Below, piece by piece: positions 1-8,933 of a stretch of DNA of 64,000 nt. Both the position numbers and the translations under genes were made by a program. The stretch spans positions 1 to 64,000 of the forward strand of contig CAYGWX010000008.1 in assembly GCA_964353855.1 (NCBI GenBank), written 5' to 3'. Source of the stretch: CAYGWX01 sp964353855 [NCBI: uncultured bacterium]. Lineage in GTDB: Bacteria; Edwardsbacteria; CAYGWX01. Each line of letters opens with the position of its first letter. Positions within the stretch are counted from its first letter, which is position 1. The notes beneath the pieces were generated by a model. The model made no database searches, had not been told where the DNA came from, and worked only from the letters and a program-made list of their open reading frames with translations.

Positions 1-266
1 AAATACTCAACTTCCACAACCCTGTTTTAGTCCAGTTTAACGGGGGCCAGTCCGAAAAGGCTTAACCAGAGGGTTATTCTTACCCTCGCCATCTGTTTCA
101 CCTTCGGAGGCTTAGACCTCTACCCATGCTAAACCCGGAAGAAACTTCAAACATAATGACATTAACCAAACCCTTAGACTGCCTGTGGCCTTCAGCTTTT
201 TGTCTTCTTTTTTCCACTGCTCCCGATGTCCGTAAACCGTCATTCTGCGATTTTCTTCATTAGTCC
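1..266. other. Upstream region, no gene recognised
   Basis: No convincing reading frame, RNA gene or repeat family is visible here. The stretch lies before the promoter of the nfeD gene and may hold the 3' flank of a gene outside the window. A small inverted repeat (GAGG/CCTC) is seen near 107-120 but is too short to interpret. Confidence 0.4.
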
Positions 267-294
267 TTGACTTTTTTTGCCATAAGAGTATAAT
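267..294 (+). promoter_or_regulatory. Sigma-70-type promoter of the nfeD operon
   Basis: TTGACT (267-272), a 16-base spacer, and TATAAT (289-294). Transcription should start near 301, leaving a leader of about 18 bases that holds TAGGAG before the ATG at 319. The sequence AATTATAGG is repeated across the start site region. Confidence 0.75.
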
Positions 295-318
295 TATAGG
301 TTAATTATAGGAGAAACC

Positions 319-1602
319 ATGAAGCGAATCTTCCTCCTTTGGAGTTTAATTACCCTCCTTTTTCTCCCCTCTTGGGCTGAACCGGCCAAGAGGCCCCTCA
401 TCTTCCATGCCAAGTTTGAGGGCGCCATTGGCCCCATTTCCTCCAAGTATTTTACGGAATCCATCCACCGGGCCGAGGGGGGTGGTGCCGAGTGTTTGAT
501 CATCGGACTGGATACCCCCGGGGGCCTGGACGAGTCCATGCGCGAAATCATCAAGGGCATGCTTGCTTCCGAGATTCCCATTGTAGTCTATGTCTCCCCC
601 CGTGGCTCCCGTGCTGCCTCAGCCGGGGCCTTCATCACCTTGGCCGCACATGTCGCGGCCATGGCCCCGTCCACCAACATTGGCGCAGCCCATCCCGTGG
701 CCTTCGGCGGGGGTAAAATAGACAGCACGATGGGCGAGAAAGTAGCCAATGATGCCGCGGCTTACATTCGCACGATCGCCGAGAAGCGGGGCCGGAACGC
801 GGACTGGGCCGAGCAGGCCGTGCGCCAGAGCGTGTCCCTGACCGAGACCCAGGCCCTGGAGGAAAAGGTGATCGACCTCATCGCTCCCAGCTTCCTGGCC
901 CTGATGGACTCCTTGGACGGACGCAAGGTCCAGATGCCCTCCGGCGAGCGCACCCTGAGCACTAAGAACGCCGAGGTCCAGGATATTCCGATGGGCATCC
1001 GCTACCGCCTCCTCTTGGCCGTCTCCAATCCCAACATCGCCTACTTCCTGCTGATGATCGGGATGCTCGGGCTTTACTTCGAGTTCTCCCATCCCGGGGC
1101 CATCCTGCCCGGGGTAGTGGGCGCGATCTGCCTCATCCTGTTTCTGTTCTCGCTCCAGACACTGTCCCTGAACGTGGCCGGTCTGCTTTTGATTATCCTG
1201 GCGACCGTCTTATTCATCGTGGACATCAAGGCACCGACCCATGGCGTCCTAACCACAGGAGGGATTATTTCCATGATCCTGGGTTCTGTTATGCTCTTCA
1301 ACGCCCCGGAGCCTGCCCTTCGGGTCTCTTGGAGCGCCATCATCCCCACGGTCCTGGTGGTCTCGGCCTTCTTCATCTTCGTCCTGGCCAAGGGGCTCCG
1401 GGCCCAGACCCGCAAGCCGACCACGGGCAAACCAGGCCTGGTCGGTGAAATCGGAGAAGCTCGCACCCGGATCGGTGCGGAAGGCACGGTGTTTGTGTCC
1501 GGAGAGCATTGGAGGGCCGCTTCGGATAGCCCCATCGAGGTGGGTGAGAAAGTGCGGGTCCTTTCCGTAGACCGCCTTGTTCTGAAGGTGGAGAAGGCCT
1601 GA
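319..1602 (+). CDS. NfeD-family membrane serine protease (ClpP-class)
   Basis: This is a long-form NfeD protein of 427 residues. It has an N-terminal signal peptide (about 1-20), a ClpP-like protease domain (about 25-220), a block of membrane helices (about 235-365) and a C-terminal OB-fold (about 375-427). The likely catalytic Ser is in A-A-S-A-G-A-F (about S101), with a candidate Lys near 141, matching the Ser-Lys dyad known for the archaeal homologue that cleaves stomatin. The gene is followed without a gap by a small SPFH/NfeD hybrid and then a slipin, the classic nfeD-stomatin pairing for membrane quality control. The ATG is preceded by TAGGAG. The family call is firm; the substrate is inferred from the neighbours. 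Confidence 0.9.
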   Translation: MKRIFLLWSLITLLFLPSWAEPAKRPLIFHAKFEGAIGPISSKYFTESIHRAEGGGAECLIIGLDTPGGLDESMREIIKGMLASEIPIVVYVSPRGSRAASAGAFITLAAHVAAMAPSTNIGAAHPVAFGGGKIDSTMGEKVANDAAAYIRTIAEKRGRNADWAEQAVRQSVSLTETQALEEKVIDLIAPSFLALMDSLDGRKVQMPSGERTLSTKNAEVQDIPMGIRYRLLLAVSNPNIAYFLLMIGMLGLYFEFSHPGAILPGVVGAICLILFLFSLQTLSLNVAGLLLIILATVLFIVDIKAPTHGVLTTGGIISMILGSVMLFNAPEPALRVSWSAIIPTVLVVSAFFIFVLAKGLRAQTRKPTTGKPGLVGEIGEARTRIGAEGTVFVSGEHWRAASDSPIEVGEKVRVLSVDRLVLKVEKA

Positions 1603-2031
1603 GTGCTCCTTTTCTTCATCGCCAGCCTTCTGGCTGTTGCACTCGTTGCCATCTCCTTCAAGCGCGTCCCGGATTACGAGCGTCTGGTCCTTTTTCGCCT
1701 AGGCCGGCTCACCGGAGTCAAGGGTCCCGGCTGGATCTTTGTATTCCCCTCGGTGGATAAAGTTCTCAGGGTCGAGGTCACGCCCCCGCCGGTGGGCAAG
1801 TCCCATTCCAAGAACTTGGTTTCCATGGAAGAAGCTGACAAGGCAATCTCTCAAGGCGTATTGAGGAAACAAGGACTCACTGACTCCGAGGTAGACAAGA
1901 CCTCGGGCACCGTGGTGGTGGAAGGAATCCGCTGGAATGCCTTTTCTTCGGGATGGATTCAGACCGCGGCTCCGGTCTTTGTCATCGGCGTGGAGAAACT
2001 TCGCCTCAAAATCACTCGCGGAGGAGAATGA
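1603..2031 (+). CDS. Short hybrid: SPFH N-terminus joined to NfeD-type OB domain
   Basis: This 142-residue protein starts at a GTG that directly abuts the nfeD stop codon. Residues 1-60 hold a membrane anchor and the start of a stomatin/SPFH domain (R-V-P-D-Y-E-R, then L-F-R-L-G-R-L and G-P-G), closely resembling the start of the slipin at 2141. The rest of the SPFH domain is absent. The last 45 residues (G-T-V-V-V-E-G, then W-N-A) instead resemble the C-terminal OB-fold of the nfeD product just upstream (G-T-V-F-V-S-G, then W-R-A). I infer a fusion or internal-deletion product that kept its frame and position. It could be a small adaptor between protease and slipin or a decaying copy; no such protein family is known to me. 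Confidence 0.7.
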   Translation: MLLFFIASLLAVALVAISFKRVPDYERLVLFRLGRLTGVKGPGWIFVFPSVDKVLRVEVTPPPVGKSHSKNLVSMEEADKAISQGVLRKQGLTDSEVDKTSGTVVVEGIRWNAFSSGWIQTAAPVFVIGVEKLRLKITRGGE

Positions 2032-2092
2032 TTGGAGGAACTTTTTTCACTCAACAGCCTTAAGAGTCAGAGAAGTCTACAGTCTTTTTTCA

Positions 2093-2124
2093 AGCTGACA
2101 GCTAACAGCTTAAACCCAACAGCG
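2093..2124 (+). repeat. Heptamer-phased repeat, AGCTGAC-like
   Basis: Successive 7-base units AGCTGAC, AGCTAAC, AGCTTAA, ACCCAAC and AGCGTTT lie just before the AAGGAGG of the slipin gene. This is one of many period-7 repeats at gene junctions in this window. Confidence 0.55.
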
Positions 2125-2140
2125 TTTTAAGGAGGTTCCC

Positions 2141-2899
2141 ATGACCGTCGGTCTGAGCATCGTCATCCTGTTCTTGCTGTTCATCTTGGCCAACTCTCTC
2201 CGCGTGCTCCGGGAATACGAGCGCGGCGTCATCTTCCGCTTGGGTCGGCTCATCGGGGAAAAGGGGCCGGGACTCATCCTCCTCATCCCCATCGTGGATC
2301 GCATGGTCAAGGTTTCCCTGCGGGTAGTGGCCATGGACATCCCGCCCCAGGACGTCATCACCCACGACAACATCTCCATCAAGGTCAACGCGGTGCTGTA
2401 CTTCCGGGTGATGGACTCCCGCCGGGCCGTGGTCAATGTGGAGGACTACCATTACGCCACCAGCCAGATGGCCCAGACTACCCTGCGCAGCGTCCTGGGC
2501 GAGCACGAGCTGGACGACCTCCTGGCTCAACGGGAGAAGATCAACCTGCAGCTCCAGAAGATCATCGACGAGCGCACCGACCCCTGGGGCATCAAGGTCT
2601 CCGCCGTGGAGGTCAAGGACGTGGACCTGCCTCAGGATATGCAGCGGGCCATCGCGAAGCAGGCCGAGGCCGAGCGGGAGCGCCGTGCCAAGGTCATCCA
2701 CGCCGACGGGGAGTTCCAGGCCGCGACAAAGCTCAAGGACGCCGCTTCGGTCATGGCCCAGGAGCCGGTAACGGTTCAGCTCCGTTACCTCCAGACCCTG
2801 GCCGAGATAGCCGTGGAGAAAAACTCCACCATCATCTTCCCGGTGCCGATCGATATCTTTAACACCTTCACCAAATGGCTTGAGAAAAAATCCCAGTAA
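2141..2899 (+). CDS. Slipin (stomatin/prohibitin-like SPFH protein)
   Basis: The 252-residue protein has one N-terminal membrane segment (about 3-20), an SPFH/Band-7 domain (about 20-180) and a coiled C-terminal part rich in A, E and R that normally drives oligomerisation. Typical signatures are [12 protein letters not shown] and G-P-G near the N-terminus and D-V-D-L-P-Q-D-M further on. Slipins form ring-like membrane scaffolds and are partners or substrates of NfeD proteases such as the one encoded at 319. A strong AAGGAGG stands 5 bases before the ATG. Length and order are normal for the family. Confidence 0.92.
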   Translation: MTVGLSIVILFLLFILANSLRVLREYERGVIFRLGRLIGEKGPGLILLIPIVDRMVKVSLRVVAMDIPPQDVITHDNISIKVNAVLYFRVMDSRRAVVNVEDYHYATSQMAQTTLRSVLGEHELDDLLAQREKINLQLQKIIDERTDPWGIKVSAVEVKDVDLPQDMQRAIAKQAEAERERRAKVIHADGEFQAATKLKDAASVMAQEPVTVQLRYLQTLAEIAVEKNSTIIFPVPIDIFNTFTKWLEKKSQ

Positions 2900-2924
2900 G
2901 GGGATCCTTCCTCTAAAAATAACA

Positions 2925-3458
2925 ATGTTCCGGAAAGCGAGATTCCTCCTCGCCGCGGTTCTTTTGTCCCTCCCTGCCGTTTCTTGGGGACAGGTTGCGG
3001 TCCCGGACACGCACCACGTCCACCGGCAGCGCCTGATCGGCTCGCGGGCCAAGACCGGCATGTTCCACGCCAGCATCCTCTATTACCATGCCGACCCCGT
3101 CCGCAAGCTGGACTTCATCCTGGCGAAGCAGAACGCCGAGGAGATCTTTCGTGCTCTGGACCTGATCGAGAAAAATACCCTGGCCCTGCAACAGGAAGTT
3201 TCTTTTGAGATTACACAGGGGGATAAAGAGATTCTAACCGAGGACATCCGCGGCACCCTGGACACCTGTTTAAAATCCCGGACCGAGGTCGATGCCTTGA
3301 AGGTGGAATTGAGGCGCGTCCTGCCCAGCCAGGAGGCCGTGCGCAAACACGCCCAGGTCCTTTTCCACCTGATGAAGAAAATCCTGGGCTATCACCAGTC
3401 GGCGGAGGCCAAGTTCGAGATCCAACCCACCCCCGACCCGCCTGAACCAAAGGACTAA
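2925..3458 (+). CDS. Secreted protein of unknown function
   Basis: The likely start is the ATG at 2925, which opens a clear signal peptide (M-F-R-K-A-R-F, hydrophobic core, cleavage near S-W-G-Q). A TTG at 2880 in the same frame would overlap the slipin gene and bury the signal. The mature part of about 155 residues is charged and mostly helical in character, with one T-H-H-V-H-R stretch. I do not recognise a family. It lies 25 bases after the slipin gene and probably belongs to the same transcript, so a role at the membrane surface near the NfeD/slipin system is possible but unproven. Confidence 0.7.
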   Translation: MFRKARFLLAAVLLSLPAVSWGQVAVPDTHHVHRQRLIGSRAKTGMFHASILYYHADPVRKLDFILAKQNAEEIFRALDLIEKNTLALQQEVSFEITQGDKEILTEDIRGTLDTCLKSRTEVDALKVELRRVLPSQEAVRKHAQVLFHLMKKILGYHQSAEAKFEIQPTPDPPEPKD

Positions 3459-3471
3459 AAGAAAGAGAACG

Positions 3472-3948
3472 ATGGACAAAAAGCAGATGCTGGACATGTG
3501 GGAGAAGCTGGGCAATTCGCAGAAGGTGACGCTCAAGGCGGTGGCCTCCATTCCGGACGGCCGACTGGACTGGCGGCCTTGCCCCCAGGTGCGCACCGTG
3601 AAGGAGCTGGTCCGGCACATCTTTGTCTGGGAGCGCCTTTGGGCTCGGGCGGCCAAGTCCGGCGTGCTCACCCAGAAGGATGCCGAGAAGGAGGAATCTA
3701 CCGCACTCAAGGACAAGCGGGAGCTTACCGCCTACGCCAAGAGGGTGCACAAGGAGGCCACGGGCATCGTGAAGAAGCTTACCGAGCGAGATCTCAAGAG
3801 GAAGGTCAAGCTCTTCTTCGGGATGGAGCTTCCGGCCGGCGTCTGCATCGCTACCATTTACGACGAGCACTGGCACCACCGCGGTCAGCTCTACGTCTAT
3901 CTGCGACTCTTGGGGGTCGAACCCCCGTTCGTTTACGGGACGGAATAA
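3472..3948 (+). CDS. DinB-like protein
   Basis: The 158-residue protein has the four-helix DinB/YfiT pattern. A histidine is found in L-V-R-H-I-F-V-W-E-R, and two more in D-E-H-W-H-H-R-G-Q-L, which supply the usual three-His metal site at the ends of helices 2 and 4. DinB-family proteins are metal-dependent and include thiol-transferases such as bacillithiol or mycothiol S-transferases, but many have no known substrate. The gene follows the secreted protein by 13 bases and may be co-transcribed. The family is likely; the reaction cannot be read from the sequence. Confidence 0.8.
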   Translation: MDKKQMLDMWEKLGNSQKVTLKAVASIPDGRLDWRPCPQVRTVKELVRHIFVWERLWARAAKSGVLTQKDAEKEESTALKDKRELTAYAKRVHKEATGIVKKLTERDLKRKVKLFFGMELPAGVCIATIYDEHWHHRGQLYVYLRLLGVEPPFVYGTE

Positions 3949-4005
3949 ACGCTTGAACCTTTGAGCTTTCCGCAGTCGGGCAAATTAGGGCATTTTTTTA
4001 CAGAG

Positions 4006-4037
4006 GTGGGCCGCCCGAACGTTTCGGGGCGGCCCAC
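4006..4037. repeat. Strong GC-rich inverted repeat
   Basis: An 11-base stem, GTGGGCCGCCC paired with GGGCGGCCCAC, encloses a loop that can pair further. There is no T-tract on the 3' side of either strand, so an ordinary intrinsic terminator is doubtful. It lies between the DinB-like gene and the acyl-CoA dehydrogenase. Confidence 0.5.
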
Positions 4038-4125
4038 TGCGCCATTTCTTAAGGGTTCTCGTCGTCAGGCATCATCAAACACTTTTGCATGAATTCTAAC
4101 GTCTGATGTCTGGAGTTGATTTCCC

Positions 4126-5333
4126 ATGATCGATTTCTCCCTCGCCGAAGACCATCACCAAGTTGCCCAGGTCGTCCAGGAGTTCGGCAAGAAGCACGTC
4201 CTCCCGGACATCAAGGAGCGCGACCAGGAGAAGCGTTTCGACTGCTCCCTCTTTAAGAAGATGGCCGAGCTCGACCTCCTGGGCATCTGCATTCCCGCGA
4301 AATACGGCGGGGCCGGTATGGATTACATCAGCCTGGGCGTGGCCTGTGAGGAATTGGAGTATTTCGATACCTCCGCGCGGGTAGTGCTTTCGGTGCACAC
4401 CGGTTTGAACAGCATGAACCTCCTGGGGCTTGGGCCAATGAGGACCAGAGACAACGCTACCTGGTCCCTCAGGCCAAGGGGGAGAGGATCGCGACCTTCG
4501 GGCTGACTGAGCCCAACGCCGGTTCGGATGTGGTCGGCATCCAATCCACGGCCCGGAAGGATAGCGATCATTATATCTTGAACGGTGAGAAGATGTGGAT
4601 CTCCCTGGCGGACGTGGCGGACAACTTTCTCGTCTTCGGCTGGACGGATCAGGAGAAGAAGAAAGCCCGTGACCATACAGGTCTCTCAGCTTTCATCGTG
4701 GAACGGGGGATGCCGGGCTTCTCCTCCGGAACTCTGCATGATAAATGGGGCATCGAGGCCGGGAACACGGGCCACTTCGCCCTGCAGGATGTCCGGGTGC
4801 CCCGGGAAAACCTGGTGGGCAATGAAGGCGAGGGGTTCAAGATCGCGATGTTCTCGTTGGAACAGGGCCGTTACACGGTGGCCGCTGGAGCGACCGGTCT
4901 CATTCGGGCTTGCCGGGATGCTTCCGTGAAGTATTGCCAAGAGCGCCGGACGTTTGAGAGAGAAATCGGAGAGCATCAGCTCGTGAAACAGATGATCGCT
5001 GAGATGGCCCGGGACTACGAAGCTTCCCGGCTCCTCTGGCTGCGCGCGGGGTGTCATAAAAACCAGGGCCAACCGAATATGCGGGAGACCTCCCTGGCCA
5101 AGTGGTTTGCTTCCGTGGCTTCGGAACGCTGCGCCTCGGATGCCGTGCAGATCCACGGCGCCTATGGATATTCCGACGATTACCCCGTGGGAAGGTTTTA
5201 CCGTAACGCTAAGGGCGGAGTGATCTACGAGGGCACCCGGGAGATCATGACCCTTCTTCAGGCGGATTACGCACTGGGCTACCGCCAGGACAAGCCCAGA
5301 CGTTGCGAGCTTCCGAAGTGGGAAGAGAAGTAG
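4126..5333 (+). pseudogene. Acyl-CoA dehydrogenase split by one-base frameshift
   Basis: Together the two reading frames give a complete flavin acyl-CoA dehydrogenase of about 400 residues. The first frame starts at ATG 4126 and runs to 4506. Homology leaves it at about 4432-4434, where a run of three Gs would need a fourth G to continue as L-G-A-N-E-D-Q in the frame ending at 5333. The second frame carries the substrate and FAD motif F-G-L-T-E-P-N-A-G-S-D and the region V-I-Y-E-G-T-R-E, whose Glu is the usual catalytic base. Nothing else is damaged, so the lesion is either very recent or a homopolymer read error. The gene would act in fatty-acid, glutaryl-CoA or branched-chain acyl-CoA oxidation; the exact substrate is not clear. 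Confidence 0.85.
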
Positions 5334-5366
5334 ACCCCCCCATCCTCATTGAAAAGGAAGGTTTAG

Positions 5367-5810
5367 ATGTTCAAGGAATTCAAGGAGTTCGCCATGCGGG
5401 GCAACGTTCTCGACATGGCCATCGGGATCATCATCGGCGCTGCCTTCGGAAAGATCATCACTTCCATCGTCAACGACATCCTCATGCCGCCTCTGGGCCT
5501 GATCCTCGGCAAAGTGGATTTCTCGAGCCTGTTCATCAATCTCTCGGGCCAGGCGTACCCCACCTTGGCGGCGGCCAAGGCTGCTGGCGCTGCGACCATG
5601 AATTACGGCCTGTTCATCAACACCGTGATAGACTTCCTCATCGTGGCCTTCGTGATCTTCCTCCTGGTCAAGCAGGTCAACCATTTCAAAAAACAGCCGG
5701 CCCCGGCCGCGCCCCCGACCCGGGAATGTCCGTTCTGCCTGTCCGCGGTCCCGCTCAAGTCGACCCGCTGCGCGTTCTGCACCTCGGAGCTCAAGTCCTC
5801 ACCGTCGTAA
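5367..5810 (+). CDS. mscL: Large-conductance mechanosensitive channel MscL
   Basis: The N-terminus ([16 protein letters not shown]) and two membrane helices (about 15-45 and 75-100) are characteristic of MscL, which opens under membrane tension to release solutes during osmotic downshock. After the second helix the protein carries a short zinc-ribbon-like tail with two C-x-x-C pairs (C-P-F-C and C-A-F-C), a variant seen in some MscL proteins. AAGGAAGG precedes the ATG. The 147-residue length is normal. The gene appears to stand alone, 33 bases after the dehydrogenase. Confidence 0.95.
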   Translation: MFKEFKEFAMRGNVLDMAIGIIIGAAFGKIITSIVNDILMPPLGLILGKVDFSSLFINLSGQAYPTLAAAKAAGAATMNYGLFINTVIDFLIVAFVIFLLVKQVNHFKKQPAPAAPPTRECPFCLSAVPLKSTRCAFCTSELKSSPS

Positions 5811-5963
5811 GGTGAGGGAATCATTATCAAAGGCCACAGGAAGAGCGGGACAGTTAGATCTATTCCAGGCGGGTAACACCAGCCTTGCCCTTCACGGCTG
5901 GGAAAAGTAAGTCTCATCATTGGATAAGGTAAGAGCATCAATTTGGCTAAGGAACTTACAGGC

Positions 5964-6467
5964 ATGAAAGACTACCATCCTCGTCGCCCGGAGAAGATGA
6001 TGCCGGAAAAGGCCGAGCTCCTCGAAGTCATCCAGGGCCAGAAGTTCATGACCCTTGCGATGTGCAAAGGCGATGATCCCTATCTGGCCACTATCAACTA
6101 TGTCTACGATGTGGCGCAGAACTGCTTTTTCTTCCACTGCTCTCCGGTGGGGAAGAAGATGGATTACTTGAAGGCCAACCCGAAGGTCTGGGGGGTGGTG
6201 GTCGAAGACCGGGGCTACCTGGACGGGGAGTGCAATCACGCCTACCGGTCGGTTCAGTTCGCCGGTAGGGCTGAGATCCTTGCGGATTCCGAGGCGAAGC
6301 GCCAGGGCTTGACCCGGTTGATAGACGCTCTGGAAAATAAACCCGAACCCGTTAGGCAACGCTTGCTCGGGAAAAACGACCTGAGCGGCGTGGGGGTCGT
6401 GAAGATCCACGTCCTGGAGATGACCGGAAAGATGAATCCCGCGAAGAAGGAGGAGGTCGTTTCATGA
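5964..6467 (+). CDS. Pyridoxamine 5'-phosphate oxidase-like flavin-binding protein
   Basis: This protein of about 167 residues has the split-barrel fold pattern of the PNPOx-like/FMN-binding family: an A-T-I-N-Y-V-Y strand pair, then F-H-C-S-P-V-G-K-K and the conserved V-V-E-D region. NimA-like and haem- or F420-related proteins share this fold, so the cofactor and reaction stay open. I chose the ATG at 5964, preceded by AAGGA, over a TTG at 5943 in the same frame. Its stop overlaps the start of the flavoprotein gene by 4 bases, so the two are translationally coupled and probably act in the same oxidative or nitrosative stress response. Confidence 0.8.
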   Translation: MKDYHPRRPEKMMPEKAELLEVIQGQKFMTLAMCKGDDPYLATINYVYDVAQNCFFFHCSPVGKKMDYLKANPKVWGVVVEDRGYLDGECNHAYRSVQFAGRAEILADSEAKRQGLTRLIDALENKPEPVRQRLLGKNDLSGVGVVKIHVLEMTGKMNPAKKEEVVS

Positions 6468-7639
6468 AGCCCAGGAAGATCCGGGAGGGGGTGTTCTGGA
6501 TGGGGGCCGTGGACTGGGAGCGGAGGCTTTTCGATGCCCTGATCCCCCTGCCCGACGGGACCAGTTACAATGCCTACCTGGTCCAGGGGAGCGAGAAAAC
6601 GGCCCTCCTGGACACGGTGGACCCGAGCAAGGCGGAGGAACTTCTGGAGCAGTTGAAAAATATGCCCCGAATCGATTATATTATAGCACATCACGCCGAG
6701 CAGGACCACTCCGGCTCCCTGCCCATGGTTTTGGAGAAATACGCCGGGGCCAGGGTCCTGGCCACGGCCAAAGGGGTCGGGATGCTTCGGGATCACCTGC
6801 TCATTCCCGAGGAGCGGTTCCAGGTTGTGGAGGATGGACAGGCCCTCTCCCTGGGGGGGAAGACCCTTCGCTTCCTGCACACCCCCTGGGTGCACTGGCC
6901 GGAGACGATGTGCAGTTACCTGGTCGAGGAGAAAATCCTATTCTCCTGCGACTTCTTCGGCTCGCACCTGGCGACCACGGATCTCTACGCCGATGAGGCC
7001 CGGGTCTACGAGCCGGCTAAACGCTACTTCGCCGAGATCATGATGCCCTTTCGGGCGCAGATCCAGAAGAACCTGGAAAAGGTCGAGGCCCTGGAGCTTT
7101 CCCTGATCGCGCCCAGCCACGGCCCGGTATATGCCAAGCCCGAGTTCATCCTTTCGGCCTATAAGGACTGGGTCTCCTCGGAGCCCGGCAACCGGGTGAT
7201 CGTTCCCTACATCTCCATGCACGGCAGCCTCCAGGCCATGGTGGATCGTCTGGTGGGAGCCCTGGTTGACCGCGGAGTTCAAGCCGAGCCTTACGATCTA
7301 TCGGTGACCGACATCGGAAAGCTGGCCACGGCCATGGTGGATACCGCTACTGTGGTCTTCGGCACTCCGGCGGTGCTGGGCGGAGCCCATCCACACGTAG
7401 TCACCGCAGCCTATCTGGCGGATGCCCTGAGGCCCAAGGCCCTTTTCGCTTCGCTCATCGGGTCCTACGGCTGGGGAGCCAAGCTTGCTGAGCAGGTGCA
7501 GGGATTGGTGTCGCACCTCAAGGTTGAATTTTTACCCCCGGTGCTCTGCAGGGGCTTTCCCAGAGAGGAAGATTTCAAGGCCTTGGTGGATCTGGCCGAA
7601 GCCATCGCCCAGAAGCACAGGGAACGAAACTTATCCTGA
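6464..7639 (+). CDS. A-type flavoprotein (FprA-like di-iron oxygen/NO reductase)
   Basis: The 391-residue protein joins a metallo-beta-lactamase-like di-iron domain (about 1-250) to a flavodoxin-like domain (about 250-391). All expected iron ligands are visible: H77, E79, D81 and H82 in the H-x-E-x-D-H motif, H144, D163 and H219. The FMN loop is the variant S-M-H-G-S rather than the usual S-M-Y-G-N-T. Such enzymes reduce O2 to water or NO to N2O in anaerobes and microaerophiles, taking electrons from rubredoxin or another donor. The start overlaps the upstream flavin-binding protein gene by ATGA. No rubredoxin gene is seen nearby. Confidence 0.92.
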   Translation: MKPRKIREGVFWMGAVDWERRLFDALIPLPDGTSYNAYLVQGSEKTALLDTVDPSKAEELLEQLKNMPRIDYIIAHHAEQDHSGSLPMVLEKYAGARVLATAKGVGMLRDHLLIPEERFQVVEDGQALSLGGKTLRFLHTPWVHWPETMCSYLVEEKILFSCDFFGSHLATTDLYADEARVYEPAKRYFAEIMMPFRAQIQKNLEKVEALELSLIAPSHGPVYAKPEFILSAYKDWVSSEPGNRVIVPYISMHGSLQAMVDRLVGALVDRGVQAEPYDLSVTDIGKLATAMVDTATVVFGTPAVLGGAHPHVVTAAYLADALRPKALFASLIGSYGWGAKLAEQVQGLVSHLKVEFLPPVLCRGFPREEDFKALVDLAEAIAQKHRERNLS

Positions 7640-7698
7640 TATCTGAGAATCACGGACCCCAAAAATCTCAATCATTAAGCAGGAGGAAAAAAGAGGAC

Positions 7699-8838
7699 AT
7701 GAAAAGGGCAGTATTCGTAACACTCGTCTTCGCTCTGGCCATGGGTTTGGGCTGCAAGTCCGGCCCCAAGGTCATCAAGATCGGCGTGGCCGGGCCGATG
7801 ACGGGGGACCAGGCCAAGATGGGCATGGATTTGGTGAACGGCGTATCCCTGGCTGTGGACGAGTGGAACGCCAAGGGCGGCGTCCTGGGAGCGAAAGTCG
7901 AGATCGTGAAGGGCGACGACCGCCGGGACCCCAAGGAGGCCAACTCCCTGGCCCAGAAACTGGTGAACGACGGCGTGGTTGCGGTGGTCGGACACTTCAA
8001 CTCCTCCTGCTCCATCCCGGCCAGCCTGATCTACCACGAGAACAAGGTTCCGCAGATCAGCCCGGCCTCGACCAACCCCCAGCTCACCCAGCAGGGCTTC
8101 GGCAGCGTGTTCCGCACCTGCGGCCGGGACGACCAGCAGGGCTCTGTGGGCGCTAAGTTCGTGCTCCAGGTCCTCGGGAAGAAGAGAATCGCGGTCCTTC
8201 ACGACAAGACGACCTACGGGCAGGGCCTGGCGGACGAGTTCAAGAAGGCCCTGGATGACTCAGCCCAGGTCGTTATCTACGAGGGCATCATCCAGGGGGA
8301 CAAGGACTTCAAGGCCGTCCTGACCAAGGTCAAGCAGGCCAAGCCCGAGGTGGTCTATTTCGGGGGCATCTATCCCGAGGCCGGGCTGTTGGTCCGGCAG
8401 ATGAAGGACCTGGGGATCAAGACCGACTTCGTTGCCGGGGACGGGGTGATCGACCCGGAGTTTCTGAAGATCGCCGGAGATGCCGCCCTGGGGTGTTACC
8501 TCTCCTTCGGCCCCTCGGTCAAGGAGCTCCCCACGGCCAAGCGCTTCATCGAGGCCCACCAGGCGAAGTACGGGGAGATCGGCCCTTATTCAGTTTACTC
8601 TTACGATGCGGCGAACATCATCCTGACAGCGATCCAGGCGGCCGGAAAGCCGGACGGGGACAAGATCGCCGAGGAGATCCACAAGATCAAGTACGACGGC
8701 GCCATCGGCACCATCCAGTTCGACCCCAAGGGCGATGTGCTCAAGGCCCCCTACATCTTCTGGCAGGTCCAGAAGGTCGCGGGCCCGGACGGCAAGGAGA
8801 AACTGGACTTCGTGCCCTGCAAGGAGCAGGCGCAATAA
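7699..8838 (+). CDS. livK: Branched-chain amino-acid ABC transporter, substrate-binding lipoprotein
   Basis: A lipoprotein signal (M-G-L-G-C, Cys about 19) is followed by a periplasmic-binding type I fold of the LivJ/LivK family. Typical features are I-G-V-A-G-P-M-T-G-D near the N-terminus, G-H-F-N-S-S-C-S, S-P-A-S-T-N and Y-D-A-A-N-I near the C-terminus. It would capture leucine, isoleucine, valine or related amino acids and pass them to the LivHM permease encoded downstream. A GGAGG precedes the start. It is the first gene of the liv cluster; the ligand could also be another amino acid or amide. Confidence 0.92.
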   Translation: MKRAVFVTLVFALAMGLGCKSGPKVIKIGVAGPMTGDQAKMGMDLVNGVSLAVDEWNAKGGVLGAKVEIVKGDDRRDPKEANSLAQKLVNDGVVAVVGHFNSSCSIPASLIYHENKVPQISPASTNPQLTQQGFGSVFRTCGRDDQQGSVGAKFVLQVLGKKRIAVLHDKTTYGQGLADEFKKALDDSAQVVIYEGIIQGDKDFKAVLTKVKQAKPEVVYFGGIYPEAGLLVRQMKDLGIKTDFVAGDGVIDPEFLKIAGDAALGCYLSFGPSVKELPTAKRFIEAHQAKYGEIGPYSVYSYDAANIILTAIQAAGKPDGDKIAEEIHKIKYDGAIGTIQFDPKGDVLKAPYIFWQVQKVAGPDGKEKLDFVPCKEQAQ

Positions 8839-8846
8839 AAAGACTC

Positions 8847-8909
8847 ATTGCAAAATGACCACTTAGCATTTTAAAATGCAAAATGTTCAATGCGGAATGT
8901 AGGATGAGG
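8847..8909 (+). repeat. Heptamer-phased repeat, AATGNNN x9
   Basis: Nine consecutive 7-base units begin ATT or AAT (ACT and GAT once each): for example AATGCAA, AATGTTC, AATGCGG, AATGTAG and GATGAGG from 8875. The run lies in the livK-livH gap and includes a perfect 14-base palindrome, GCATTTTAAAATGC, at 8866-8879. It is the longest period-7 run in the window. Confidence 0.65.
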
Positions 8910-8933
8910 CAGTTCAAGATAAGGCCTAATTAG

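Noticed and set aside
3905-3935. GGGGGTCGAACCCCC palindrome as a regulatory site
   Set aside because: It lies inside the DinB-like coding sequence and is explained by its codons; there is no T-tract or partner site.
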